Below are positions 1-6,915 of a stretch of DNA of 14,100 nucleotides, piece after piece (within the stretch, counting starts at the first letter, position 1; each line of letters starts with the position of its first letter). The stretch comes from an uncultured Burkholderiales bacterium (GTDB lineage Bacteria; Pseudomonadota; Gammaproteobacteria; Burkholderiales; Burkholderiaceae_E). A program made the translations under genes and the position numbers. Location of the stretch: positions 1 through 14,100 of the forward strand of contig CAIKZV010000063.1 in assembly GCA_903831925.1 (NCBI GenBank), read 5' to 3'. The notes beneath the pieces were generated by a model, which made no database searches, was not told where the DNA came from, and worked only from the letters and a program-made list of their open reading frames with translations.

Positions 1-822
1 ACCGTGACGACCAAGCCTGCCCCGACGCCCACGCCCACGCCCACGCCTACACCGCCCCCCACACCAACCCCCACCCCGACGCCCACACCCGCGCCGACCC
101 CGGCCCCGGTCGTCGTCAGCAGCACGGTCAATTCGATCGACACGATCGTCAACGACATGACCCTGCCTCATGAAGGCGTGCCGATCGCCTTCCCGGGCTG
201 GGGAACCCTGATTGGCCCGGGCCTTGACCTTGGCATCAACCCGCCTGCCGACTGGGGATTCGGGCTGCCATGGGGCGTGATCTTCGTCGCCAGCGAAGGC
301 AACCCGGCGGTCAATACCCGCGTCGAGATCCGCAACATGCGTTTTTACGTGCTCAACAAGTCGACGAACAGGTGGTCGCTGGCCGGCACCTCGCCCAATG
401 TCGATGGCTCGGAATACAACGAGGACTTCCGACAGGGCAACGATGTTCGCCCGGCCAATATCCGCAATGAAGCCAGCGGCGGCGTCTCGGCCAAACCGAC
501 CTGGCCCTATGCCTACCACTTCTGGTGCTGCGGCCGCATGCCCATCGATCGACCCAACCTTGGCGGCATCTTCGTGACCTATCAGGTCAGGCTGATCGTC
601 GACAACCCGAGTGTGCGGGACGACCGCGCAAGCGCCCGATTCCTGGCCTATGGCGCGCTCGACTACTGGCGTGACCAGACATCGCAATGGGCCCCTGGTG
701 CGCCGAACAATGGCGAGGCCGGCCATGGCCGCATGAAGTACGTCACCAACAACTGGCAGGCGATCAACATGACCACCGTGCCGTCCGCCGCCCTGCGCGC
801 CAATCCGCCGCCGATCGAATAA
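1..822 (+). CDS. Secreted protein of unknown family with Pro-Thr linker, N-terminus cut by window edge (paralogue A)
   Basis: The frame is open from the first base of the window, so the true start and any signal peptide lie to the left; a GTG at 4 is in frame but has no visible ribosome site and should not be taken as the start. The visible part opens with about 30 residues of low-complexity Pro/Thr/Ala repeats, typical of a flexible linker in an exported protein, followed by a globular domain of about 230 residues. That domain is clearly paralogous to the product at 909-1850: shared blocks include N-S-[IV]-D-T-[IV] near its start, LPW, NTRV.IRN, a YH.WCCG motif (WCCG at 523-534), a DDR..AR block and a C-terminal PPP[IL]E ending. 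I do not recognise the family. Two adjacent cysteines in an exported protein suggest disulphide or metal roles, but this is a guess. An intrinsic terminator follows the stop. Its place beside an EPS operon hints at a glycan-related role, without proof. Confidence 0.85.
   Translation, partial: TVTTKPAPTPTPTPTPTPPPTPTPTPTPTPAPTPAPVVVSSTVNSIDTIVNDMTLPHEGVPIAFPGWGTLIGPGLDLGINPPADWGFGLPWGVIFVASEGNPAVNTRVEIRNMRFYVLNKSTNRWSLAGTSPNVDGSEYNEDFRQGNDVRPANIRNEASGGVSAKPTWPYAYHFWCCGRMPIDRPNLGGIFVTYQVRLIVDNPSVRDDRASARFLAYGALDYWRDQTSQWAPGAPNNGEAGHGRMKYVTNNWQAINMTTVPSAALRANPPPIE
25..114 (+). repeat. Pro-Thr coding low-complexity repeat (degenerate 6-base unit)
   Basis: A tract built from degenerate copies of a hexamer such as CCCACG/CCGACG encodes alternating Pro-Thr and later Pro-Ala. 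It forms the linker of the truncated secreted protein. The unit length is a multiple of three, so copy-number changes would alter linker length without shifting the frame. The boundaries are approximate. Confidence 0.8.
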
Positions 823-854
823 GTCTTTCGACTCCGCCAGACAGTGTTCATTCA

Positions 855-878
855 GGCCCGCCCCGTGCGGGCCTTTTT
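855..878 (+). terminator. Intrinsic terminator after paralogue A
   Basis: A perfect 7-bp GC-rich stem (GGCCCGC at 855-861 pairing with GCGGGCC at 867-873) closes a 5-base loop and is followed at once by TTTTT (874-878), 32 bases after the TAA of the upstream gene. This is the standard Rho-independent layout for plus-strand transcription. It separates the two paralogues, so the second gene either has its own promoter in the short remaining gap or depends on read-through. Confidence 0.85.
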
Positions 879-896
879 CTTGCCGCACTCCTGCTC

Positions 897-902
897 AAGG
901 AG
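897..902 (+). promoter_or_regulatory. Ribosome binding site AAGGAG for the lipoprotein gene
   Basis: AAGGAG lies 6 bases before the ATG at 909. It settles the start choice, because the reading frame stays open far upstream through the terminator and into the previous gene. The start is also supported by the lipoprotein signal peptide that begins there. Confidence 0.85.
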
Positions 903-908
903 ATCGGC

Positions 909-1850
909 ATGACATTCCTTCACCCACTCATCAGACCTGTCCTGAGCATCGCCGGCGCAAGCCTGCTGCTGATCGCGGCCTGCCAGGCCAACCCGGACGA
1001 CACGAAACCCGCATCGAATCCCGCCGCAGGCAACCGCAGTGCGAACTCGCCGCCGATCAATTCGGTCGACACCGTGATCAGCGACATGAGCCTGGTCAAC
1101 GACATGCCGCTGGCAGGTGTGCCGAGCGGCCCGGGCTGGGCCACCGGTCCGGGCCATGTGGTGATGGGCAATGACCCGCGCGGCAGCCGCACCCCGCAGT
1201 GGTGGACACCGGCCAACCCGCGCTACAAGAGCAAGGACTACTGGACGACGGTGCTGCCCTGGTTCGTGGTGTTCGATGGTGTGGGGCATGACGCCTCGAA
1301 CACGCGCGTGCAGATTCGCAACCTGAAGGTGTTCGTCAAGCGCCGCTCCGATGGCCAGTGGACGCTGGTGGGCTCGAGCACGCAGGTCAGCGGCGAGCTG
1401 TACCCGAAGCATCTGCAGGGCGACGCCACCCGCAAGCCCGACGAACGCAATGAGCCCGACGGCTCGACTTCGGTCAAAGCGCCCGGCGGCAATCTCGCGT
1501 ATCACGGCTGGTGCTGCGGCAAACTCACCATCGATGCACCCGATGTCGCCGCAGTCTTCGTGACCCTTCAGGCCCGGCTGATCACCGATCGCTCCGATCA
1601 ACCCGATGACCGCCAGCAGGCCAGGCTGCTGATCCAGATGGGCGCCGATTACTATCCCGACCGCAACACGCCGGTGTCGGCCTTCGCGCCGGCGAGCTAC
1701 AACCCGGGTGTGGGCGTCTCGCGTGCCAAGCGGGTGACCGACACCTGGCGCGCTTTCAATTTCGCCACCCTCGATGTCGGCGTGCAGGACCCCGGCGGCG
1801 CGGCAATCGGCGTCGCCGAATTCAGATCCGAGCCCCCGCCGCTGGAGTAG
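909..1850 (+). CDS. Lipoprotein of unknown family, paralogue B of the upstream gene
   Basis: The product is 313 residues. The first 25 form a lipoprotein signal peptide: a short n-region with Arg9, a hydrophobic stretch at about 10-22, and a lipobox ending I-A-A-C with the lipidated cysteine at 25. Residue +2 is Gln rather than Asp, which by the usual Lol rule points to the outer membrane. A short disordered Asn/Pro/Ser-rich segment leads to a domain from about residue 48 that aligns throughout with the upstream paralogue: NSVDT, LPW, NTRVQIRN, YHGWCCG (W201 to G204), DDR..AR and a terminal PPPLE. Relative to the paralogue it has an insertion of roughly 20-25 residues, Trp/Pro-rich, before LPW. 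No known catalytic motif is apparent. Its 3' end overlaps by 29 bp the end of the convergent glycosyltransferase gene. The function is unknown; binding to or anchoring of the neighbouring locus' polysaccharide is only a hypothesis. Confidence 0.92.
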   Translation: MTFLHPLIRPVLSIAGASLLLIAACQANPDDTKPASNPAAGNRSANSPPINSVDTVISDMSLVNDMPLAGVPSGPGWATGPGHVVMGNDPRGSRTPQWWTPANPRYKSKDYWTTVLPWFVVFDGVGHDASNTRVQIRNLKVFVKRRSDGQWTLVGSSTQVSGELYPKHLQGDATRKPDERNEPDGSTSVKAPGGNLAYHGWCCGKLTIDAPDVAAVFVTLQARLITDRSDQPDDRQQARLLIQMGADYYPDRNTPVSAFAPASYNPGVGVSRAKRVTDTWRAFNFATLDVGVQDPGGAAIGVAEFRSEPPPLE

Positions 1851-2973
1851 GTCGACCGCGCCCGGCACTGTGCTCGGCAAAGATGCGCACATGGGCGTCG
1901 GCCACCGCGTCCCAGCCAAAGAGCGCCTGCGCCCGCCGCTGCCCGCGCACGCCGAGTTCGGCCAGCGTCTCGGGATGCTCGAGCGACCACGCCAGACATT
2001 CCACCAGATTGTCGGTGTCGCCCTTGTTGAAAGTCACCGCGGTGTCGCCCACCACGAAGAGATTCTCCCGGATGTCGCTGCAGATCACCGGCGTGCCCAG
2101 CCCCATGTTCTCGAGAATCACCGGCGACAGACCCTCGATGTCGGAGGGCTGGATATAGGCGCAGGCCTGCTTCATCAGGGCATGCGCCCGACCGCCATAG
2201 ACAAAGCCCGGAAACAGGATCCGCGGATCGGTGGTCGCACGGCACTGACGCTCGAAATCCGACGGATTGGGCGAGCCGCCCACCAGCACCAGCTTGCAGT
2301 CGGTCTTGAGTCGCTCGAACGCAGGAATCAGATACTGCAGCCCCTTGTCGGGGATGAAGCGCCCGACAAACAGAAAATAGCCGCCGGGCTGCAGACCGAG
2401 CTCATCCAGAATCGAGTCGTCGAGATCCGACTCGTCGACCTCGCTGCCGAAGGGAATGTAATCGTAATGGCGCCCGAAGCGATGCTCGAAATCGGCCTTG
2501 CAGAACACATTGTCGAAGATCACCGCATTGGGTGCGACCGCGGTGAGGTATTGCGCTGCGCGCAGATACCACCGGGCATACCAGGGCCACTTGGCCCGCT
2601 GCCAGTCGACACCGTCCTGAGAAAGAAAAACTTTTTTTCCAAACAGTCGAAGCACCAGCGCATAAGGACTGTTGCCGCCGTTCTGGATATGCACCACATC
2701 GGCGGTGTCGTTCGCGATGATGTCGATCGTGCAGCGCAGTCCGTGCAGCAGGGTATCGAAGCCCTTGCGGCGCGTGAGCGTGCCGACGTTGCGCAGTGTC
2801 ACACCGCGCCAGTCTTCGGCAAGTGCCGCCTCCCCGGGATACAGGCGGTTGTAGGCCACCACCGAGTGGCCGCGCTGCACGAGTCTCGGAAAGAGCTCGG
2901 CCGCAAATTTGTCGGCGCCGGCACACCCCGGGCGCGAGGGCACCGACCGAAAGCCGAAGGCAGCGATTCGCAT
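1822..2973 (-). CDS. Glycosyltransferase, GT4-like, probable rhamnosyltransferase (DUF1972-like N-domain)
   Basis: The product is 383 residues with a GT-B layout. The N-terminal half has a nucleotide-fold start and a G-A-D loop at residues 19-21. It continues with a DG.DW.RAKW segment (120-129) and a Y-I-P-F-G-S-E segment (172-178), the pattern seen in DUF1972 rhamnosyltransferases of O-antigen and capsule clusters. The C-terminal half has the GT4 signature: FVGR..PDKG (202-211), SDIEGLSPVILE with the E-x7-E pair at E280/E288, and GTPVI. It should transfer a sugar from a nucleotide donor at the cytoplasmic membrane face. Rhamnose is a sensible donor because the same locus makes dTDP-rhamnose, but that is inference. 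The ATG at 2973 sits 14 bases after the preceding stop; an in-frame GTG two codons earlier is an alternative. It is the last gene of the minus-strand run and converges on the lipoprotein gene. No terminator is visible after it. Confidence 0.92.
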   Translation of the reverse strand: MRIAAFGFRSVPSRPGCAGADKFAAELFPRLVQRGHSVVAYNRLYPGEAALAEDWRGVTLRNVGTLTRRKGFDTLLHGLRCTIDIIANDTADVVHIQNGGNSPYALVLRLFGKKVFLSQDGVDWQRAKWPWYARWYLRAAQYLTAVAPNAVIFDNVFCKADFEHRFGRHYDYIPFGSEVDESDLDDSILDELGLQPGGYFLFVGRFIPDKGLQYLIPAFERLKTDCKLVLVGGSPNPSDFERQCRATTDPRILFPGFVYGGRAHALMKQACAYIQPSDIEGLSPVILENMGLGTPVICSDIRENLFVVGDTAVTFNKGDTDNLVECLAWSLEHPETLAELGVRGQRRAQALFGWDAVADAHVRIFAEHSAGRGRPTPAAGARI

Positions 2974-2987
2974 GAGCACCGCCCCGC

Positions 2988-3884
2988 TCAGAGGTAATGC
3001 GAATAGGCGGATCCGACGTAGTCGCGCAACGCCACGCGCCAGTCTCGCATGCGATTCATGTTGCGCAGGGTGAGCTTGCGATTGAGCAGCCGCTCGGAGT
3101 CGGGGCGCGGGGCAAAAAACTCGGCCTTGAAGAAGTCGGAGTCGACCTCGTTGATTCGCACACGATCTTTCATGCCGACCGCATCGACCAGCTCGTGGGC
3201 CACCTCGAGCCGACTGGTCACGCCTTCGCAGACCATGTTGTAGAGCCCCCAGTATTCGGCCTCGACCAGCGCCTTGACGTTGGCCGCGAAGTCCATGGTG
3301 TAGGTGGGCGTACCGAGCTTGTCGCGCACCACGTTGAGCTCGGTCTTGCCGGACTTGAGCTGCTTCATGATCTTTTGCACGAACTTCTTGTCCTTGCGCG
3401 GACCACCACCCATCATCCAGCCGGCGCGGCAGACCAGGTGCCGGCGTGCGTTCTGGGTCACATAAATTTCGCCGGCATATTTCGAGCGGGCATAGTGCCC
3501 GAGCGGATTGGGCAGATCCCAATCGTCGAAGCTGTCTTTCGAGCCGTCGACAATGCCGGCGGTGCTGATGTAGAGCAGCGGAATATCGAGGCGGTTGGCG
3601 ATCCAGACCGCGTTTTCGACCGAGGTGGTGTTGGTGAGATAGGTGTCCTCGACATGCTGCTCGCAATACTCGAGATCGGTATGCGCGCCGAGATGAAACA
3701 GGTAGTCGGGGCGAAACGCTTCGACATCCTTGCGATAGTGGTCGAGGTCGCGAAAATCGAGCAGATCGAGCCAGGGCTCGTTGACATCCTTGTCGGTGCA
3801 TCGCAGCTGGTAGTCGCTGCCGAAGACCTGGTGAAAGGCTTGTCCGAGCATGCCGCCGCTACCGGCCAGATAGATCTTCTTCAA
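2988..3884 (-). CDS. RmlD-like NAD(P)-dependent sugar nucleotide reductase/epimerase (extended SDR)
   Basis: The product is 298 residues, the usual length for RmlD-type extended short-chain dehydrogenases. The Rossmann glycine motif is G8-x2-G11-x2-G14. An S107-T108-A segment and the catalytic Y131-x3-K135 (YARSK) are intact. The later block DKLGTPTYTMDFA (188-200) matches the DQ.G.PT...D.A block of RmlD, and R260-P-D-S..LN.KL resembles the C-terminal RmlD substrate region. It is clearly diverged from the true RmlD at 12217-13119, so it probably reduces or epimerises a different keto-sugar nucleotide (another 6-deoxy-hexose is possible). The substrate cannot be read from sequence. The start is a TTG chosen because a perfect GGAGGT lies 5 bases upstream and the family N-terminus begins exactly there. 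It is flanked by two glycosyltransferases. Confidence 0.92.
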   Translation of the reverse strand: MKKIYLAGSGGMLGQAFHQVFGSDYQLRCTDKDVNEPWLDLLDFRDLDHYRKDVEAFRPDYLFHLGAHTDLEYCEQHVEDTYLTNTTSVENAVWIANRLDIPLLYISTAGIVDGSKDSFDDWDLPNPLGHYARSKYAGEIYVTQNARRHLVCRAGWMMGGGPRKDKKFVQKIMKQLKSGKTELNVVRDKLGTPTYTMDFAANVKALVEAEYWGLYNMVCEGVTSRLEVAHELVDAVGMKDRVRINEVDSDFFKAEFFAPRPDSERLLNRKLTLRNMNRMRDWRVALRDYVGSAYSHYL

Positions 3885-3889
3885 GGCAG

Positions 3890-3895
3890 ACCTCC
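3890..3895 (-). promoter_or_regulatory. Strong ribosome binding site GGAGGT for a TTG start
   Basis: On the minus strand GGAGGT lies 5 bases before the TTG at 3884. The only nearby ATG (3900-3898) is out of frame and upstream of this site. The site decides the start of the RmlD-like gene and indicates independent translation initiation rather than coupling. Confidence 0.8.
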
Positions 3896-3904
3896 GTCAT
3901 GTTT

Positions 3905-3924
3905 TCGCTGTTCAGTCGCTGTTC
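3905..3924. repeat. Short direct repeat with 11-bp period upstream of the RmlD-like gene
   Basis: TCGCTGTTC occurs at 3905-3913 and again at 3916-3924, separated by AG, giving an 11-bp period. It lies in the 82-bp gap between two operon genes, just upstream of the strong ribosome site. Two half-sites one helical turn apart could bind a regulator, but the repeat is short and chance is possible. Confidence 0.5.
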
Positions 3925-3966
3925 GTTTCGACGCAGCCGCATCGGCGACCCGTCCGGACCAGTGTG

Positions 3967-5274
3967 TCACTGGGGTTGAACACGCCCAAGATCAGGAAAC
4001 CCCGAAGCCTCGCAGGAGCTTGAGCCGGCGCTCACGCCGCGAACGCCGATCGCGTCGTACAAGGCCATCATCGCGGCGAGATAACCGCGCCGATGGAAGT
4101 CGCGCTCGACCCGTGCACGGGCCGCGCGCCCCATCGAGCGCACCGATGCATCGGGCAGCGCATTGACCATCAGCACCGCACTGACCAACGCATCCACGTC
4201 GCCTGGCTCGACCAGCCAGCCGGTGCGGCCTTCGTCGATCAGTTCGGGAATGCCGCCGATGCGACTGCCGATCACCGGCTTGCCGGCGGCAAATGACTCG
4301 AGCACGCTCAGGGGTGCGTTTTCGTACCACTGCGAGGGCACGACCACGGCGCGCGCGCCCCGCACCAGCTGCGCGAGCTGATCGCCTTCGCAATGCCCGA
4401 ACAGTCTGACGTTGCCCGCGCCATCGTGCAGCATGGCCTGCAGCCCGGGCATCAGCGGCCCATCGCCTGCCACCGCAAGCTTCACGCCCCCCAGCACACA
4501 GGCACGCACCAGCGTCTCGACGCCCTTCTCAGGCGCCAGCCGGCCAAGGTAGAGAAAGTAGTCGCCGGCGCGGTCATCGGCCTGGATCGCATCGGCATCG
4601 ATCCAGTTGGGAATATGGACAAAGCGCTCGGCCGGCCATCCCCACTCGACGAACTTGCTCAGGAAAAATCGACTCGGCACGATGATGCGTTCAAGGTTGT
4701 CGCCATAGCTGCCCAGCAAGCGGTGGAGCACCGCCTCGAGCGCCACCACCGTGCTGGCCGCCAGCGAATCCTTGATGCAGCGATGTGCGAGCAGCTGCGC
4801 ATACTGCCCGCCCTTGCAGCGCTCGCACACGCCGGTGTCGTTGTACATCTTGTTGTTCGGACAGGCGATCTTCAGATCGTGCGCGGTCATCACCGCCGGC
4901 ACGCCGGCCTTGCGCAGGACCGGCAGGATCGACGGCGACAGGTGGTGATAGACGTTGTGCAGATGGGCGACATCCGGACGCCAGGCGGCCAGCAGCGCGC
5001 GCAGCTTGCGCTGGGCCTCGAAGGAATAGACCACCTTGATCGCCTTGCTCACTTTCTGCGCGAGCGGATAGACATGGCCGAACTCGATCTCGTCGACGAA
5101 GTAGCGGCTCCATTCGCTGGGCAGATTGCGCGGGTGATGCATCGAAAAAAAAGCATTTTTCCAGCCCTGCTGCTGCATCAGCTCGGCATGCTGGAAATAG
5201 ACGTTGTCGGCACCGCCACGGTGATAGTGGTAGCTGTTGATGCTGAGCAGTCGGGGCAAGGCGCCAGTGGTCAT
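3967..5274 (-). CDS. Glycosyltransferase, GT4 family, with four-cysteine cluster
   Basis: The product is 435 residues with a GT-B fold pattern. The N-domain has SYHYHRGGAD (14-23, the glycine-rich acceptor/donor loop), HNVYH (106-110) and TAHD (130-133). The C-domain has LYLGRLAPEKGVETL (241-255), AVAGDGPL, PSQWYENAPLSVLE with E318-x7-E326, and GKPVIGSRIGGIPELI, all standard for retaining GT4 enzymes using nucleotide sugars. After TAHD comes a cysteine cluster, C138-x11-C150-x2-C153-x12-C166, as found in a subset of bacterial GT4 proteins; metal binding is plausible but unproven. The last 20 or so residues are Ser/Gly-rich and unlikely to be part of the fold. The ATG at 5274 begins at the expected family N-terminus; no strong ribosome site precedes it. 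It is 75 bases after the flippase stop and 82 bases before the RmlD-like gene. The codons at 5145-5152 include a run of eight T on the coding strand. Confidence 0.94.
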   Translation of the reverse strand: MTTGALPRLLSINSYHYHRGGADNVYFQHAELMQQQGWKNAFFSMHHPRNLPSEWSRYFVDEIEFGHVYPLAQKVSKAIKVVYSFEAQRKLRALLAAWRPDVAHLHNVYHHLSPSILPVLRKAGVPAVMTAHDLKIACPNNKMYNDTGVCERCKGGQYAQLLAHRCIKDSLAASTVVALEAVLHRLLGSYGDNLERIIVPSRFFLSKFVEWGWPAERFVHIPNWIDADAIQADDRAGDYFLYLGRLAPEKGVETLVRACVLGGVKLAVAGDGPLMPGLQAMLHDGAGNVRLFGHCEGDQLAQLVRGARAVVVPSQWYENAPLSVLESFAAGKPVIGSRIGGIPELIDEGRTGWLVEPGDVDALVSAVLMVNALPDASVRSMGRAARARVERDFHRRGYLAAMMALYDAIGVRGVSAGSSSCEASGFPDLGRVQPQ

Positions 5275-5349
5275 GTCGATGTGTCCGCAGTGGCGCCCAT
5301 CGATGCGCGATGAGCGGAGGGTGGCAAGGGCTGGGGCTGCATTGCCGGC

Positions 5350-6915
5350 TCACGCCGCTTTGGCACGCAGCACGCTGTTGAGCCACAGGCGGTCATCCGC
5401 ACCGACCACCCGCAGGCCGACCACCGCGAGCGCAAAGCTCACCAGCGTCACGGCCAGGGCGATGCCGGTGGCAACAAGCGGGGGTGCCAGCGGCCTCGTC
5501 GCCAGCGCCGCGACCGCGCCAATGCCGCCACCGATCCCGCACGACAGCGCCAGGGCGCGCCAGCGCGACAGATTGAAATGCATGCGATCGCCCCGCGCGC
5601 GCATGCCGGCCACGGCCAGGCCGGTAAAGAGCAGATCAACCGCGAGCACCGCCACGACGGCCGCATGAGGCGATCCGGTGGCAGCGAGCGCCATCGCACT
5701 CAGGGCCGGCGCCAGCAGACACACCAGCGCAGCGCGCACGAAGGCCCCCGAGTGGCCGCGGGTATAGGCAGCAAGCTCGACCACCCGCCGCACGGTATGG
5801 GTGACGAGCAAGGGCAGCAGCAAGGCCGGCAGCAGCAGGGGTGTCTGCACCCGACCGCCAGACAGCAGGCTGACGCCGATATCGCCCACCGCCAGCGCCA
5901 GGGCGAGCGCAGCACCGATCACCAGCAGATTCGCATCGATCATGTGATTGCAGTCGCGCATCAGCGGTGCGAAGGCTCGCCCGCCGGCTTCATGCCGACC
6001 GATGGCCGCAGGCCTGAGCACGCCCCAGAACATGTCGAGCGGCAGGTAGCGCCTCACGATCTCGATCAGCCGCACCACGAACCCGAAAGCCGCGGTCGCC
6101 TCGGCACCCAGAAATCGGGCCACCAGCGCGGTCATGACGTCGGTGCCGATCAGCAGCATCAGCACGATGCTGCCGTAGGCATGCGAGGCGAAGCCAGCCG
6201 ATCGCCAGCCGAGCCAGGCGCCGAGGGCCGCCGTCATCTCGGCGCGCGGCCGCGCGCGATGCAGATGCACCGCCAGGGCAAGCAGCACCGTGATGAGCGC
6301 GGCAATCGAGGCAAAGCATTCGGCATGCGCCACATCGACCGCCTCGATCGGTTCACCGACCAGCGCCATGCCACCGGTCATGGCAACGACGAGGGCAACC
6401 CGCAACACCAGCGAAATCTGCGCGGTCTGCTGCAGCAGGAGCGCCGCCATCAGGCCGTCGCGCAACACGCGCGTCGGTCCTTCGATCGCGAGCACGATGG
6501 CATACAGCCGCACAAGCCCGGGCGGCGCAACACCGCCCAGCATCACCGAGACCGGCGTGGCCAGATGAAAGATCACCGCCGCCAGCGCGCCATAGGTCAG
6601 AAACGGCAGCGCACCGAGCAGCAGGGTCGCCCGTCGCAACTGCGCCGCATTGCCGTTCACCCGGATGCCGGCAATCGTGGTCTGCAGCACCCACTCGATG
6701 CCAAGCGGGCCGAGCACGACGCCGATCTCGAGCATCGCGGTGGCCGCAACATAGCTTGCATACTCGCCGCGCGGCATGACCGCCGCCAGCATCAGGATCA
6801 GCAGCAGCGACAGGGGCGCGCTGATCGCCTTGCCCACCGCAAAGGCCATCATGCTCGCCCTGATGCGCGACACCGCATAGACACCGTCAGCCTTCGGCTC
6901 GGTGGTGAGGGTCAT
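5350..6915 (-). CDS. Polysaccharide repeat-unit flippase, Wzx-like (MOP superfamily)
   Basis: The product is 521 residues and almost wholly hydrophobic, with about 12-14 predicted membrane spans beginning near residue 25 and few long soluble loops. This matches the length and texture of polysaccharide biosynthesis/oligosaccharide flippases, which move undecaprenyl-linked repeat units from the cytoplasmic to the periplasmic face of the inner membrane. Charged residues scattered in the spans fit a transporter. No soluble enzymatic domain is seen. The ATG at 6915 overlaps the stop of the upstream glycosyltransferase in an ATGA arrangement with no separate ribosome site, so translation is probably coupled. 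Sequence conservation in Wzx proteins is low; the call rests on length, topology and context, and another membrane transporter of the locus cannot be excluded. Confidence 0.82.
   Translation of the reverse strand: MTLTTEPKADGVYAVSRIRASMMAFAVGKAISAPLSLLLILMLAAVMPRGEYASYVAATAMLEIGVVLGPLGIEWVLQTTIAGIRVNGNAAQLRRATLLLGALPFLTYGALAAVIFHLATPVSVMLGGVAPPGLVRLYAIVLAIEGPTRVLRDGLMAALLLQQTAQISLVLRVALVVAMTGGMALVGEPIEAVDVAHAECFASIAALITVLLALAVHLHRARPRAEMTAALGAWLGWRSAGFASHAYGSIVLMLLIGTDVMTALVARFLGAEATAAFGFVVRLIEIVRRYLPLDMFWGVLRPAAIGRHEAGGRAFAPLMRDCNHMIDANLLVIGAALALALAVGDIGVSLLSGGRVQTPLLLPALLLPLLVTHTVRRVVELAAYTRGHSGAFVRAALVCLLAPALSAMALAATGSPHAAVVAVLAVDLLFTGLAVAGMRARGDRMHFNLSRWRALALSCGIGGGIGAVAALATRPLAPPLVATGIALAVTLVSFALAVVGLRVVGADDRLWLNSVLRAKAA

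Noticed and set aside
1851..1900. Terminator after the convergent gene pair
   Set aside because: I found no GC-rich stem followed by T-run on either strand close to the two stops.
852..1919. Long open frame antisense to the lipoprotein gene
   Set aside because: It has no recognisable domain, is Arg/Ala/His-rich as expected for antisense of a GC-rich gene, and covers a well-supported lipoprotein and the terminator.
2974..3801. N-terminal extension of the last glycosyltransferase (659 codons in total) suggesting a fusion
   Set aside because: The extension is the out-of-frame shadow of the RmlD-like gene. The conserved glycosyltransferase N-terminus starts at 2973.
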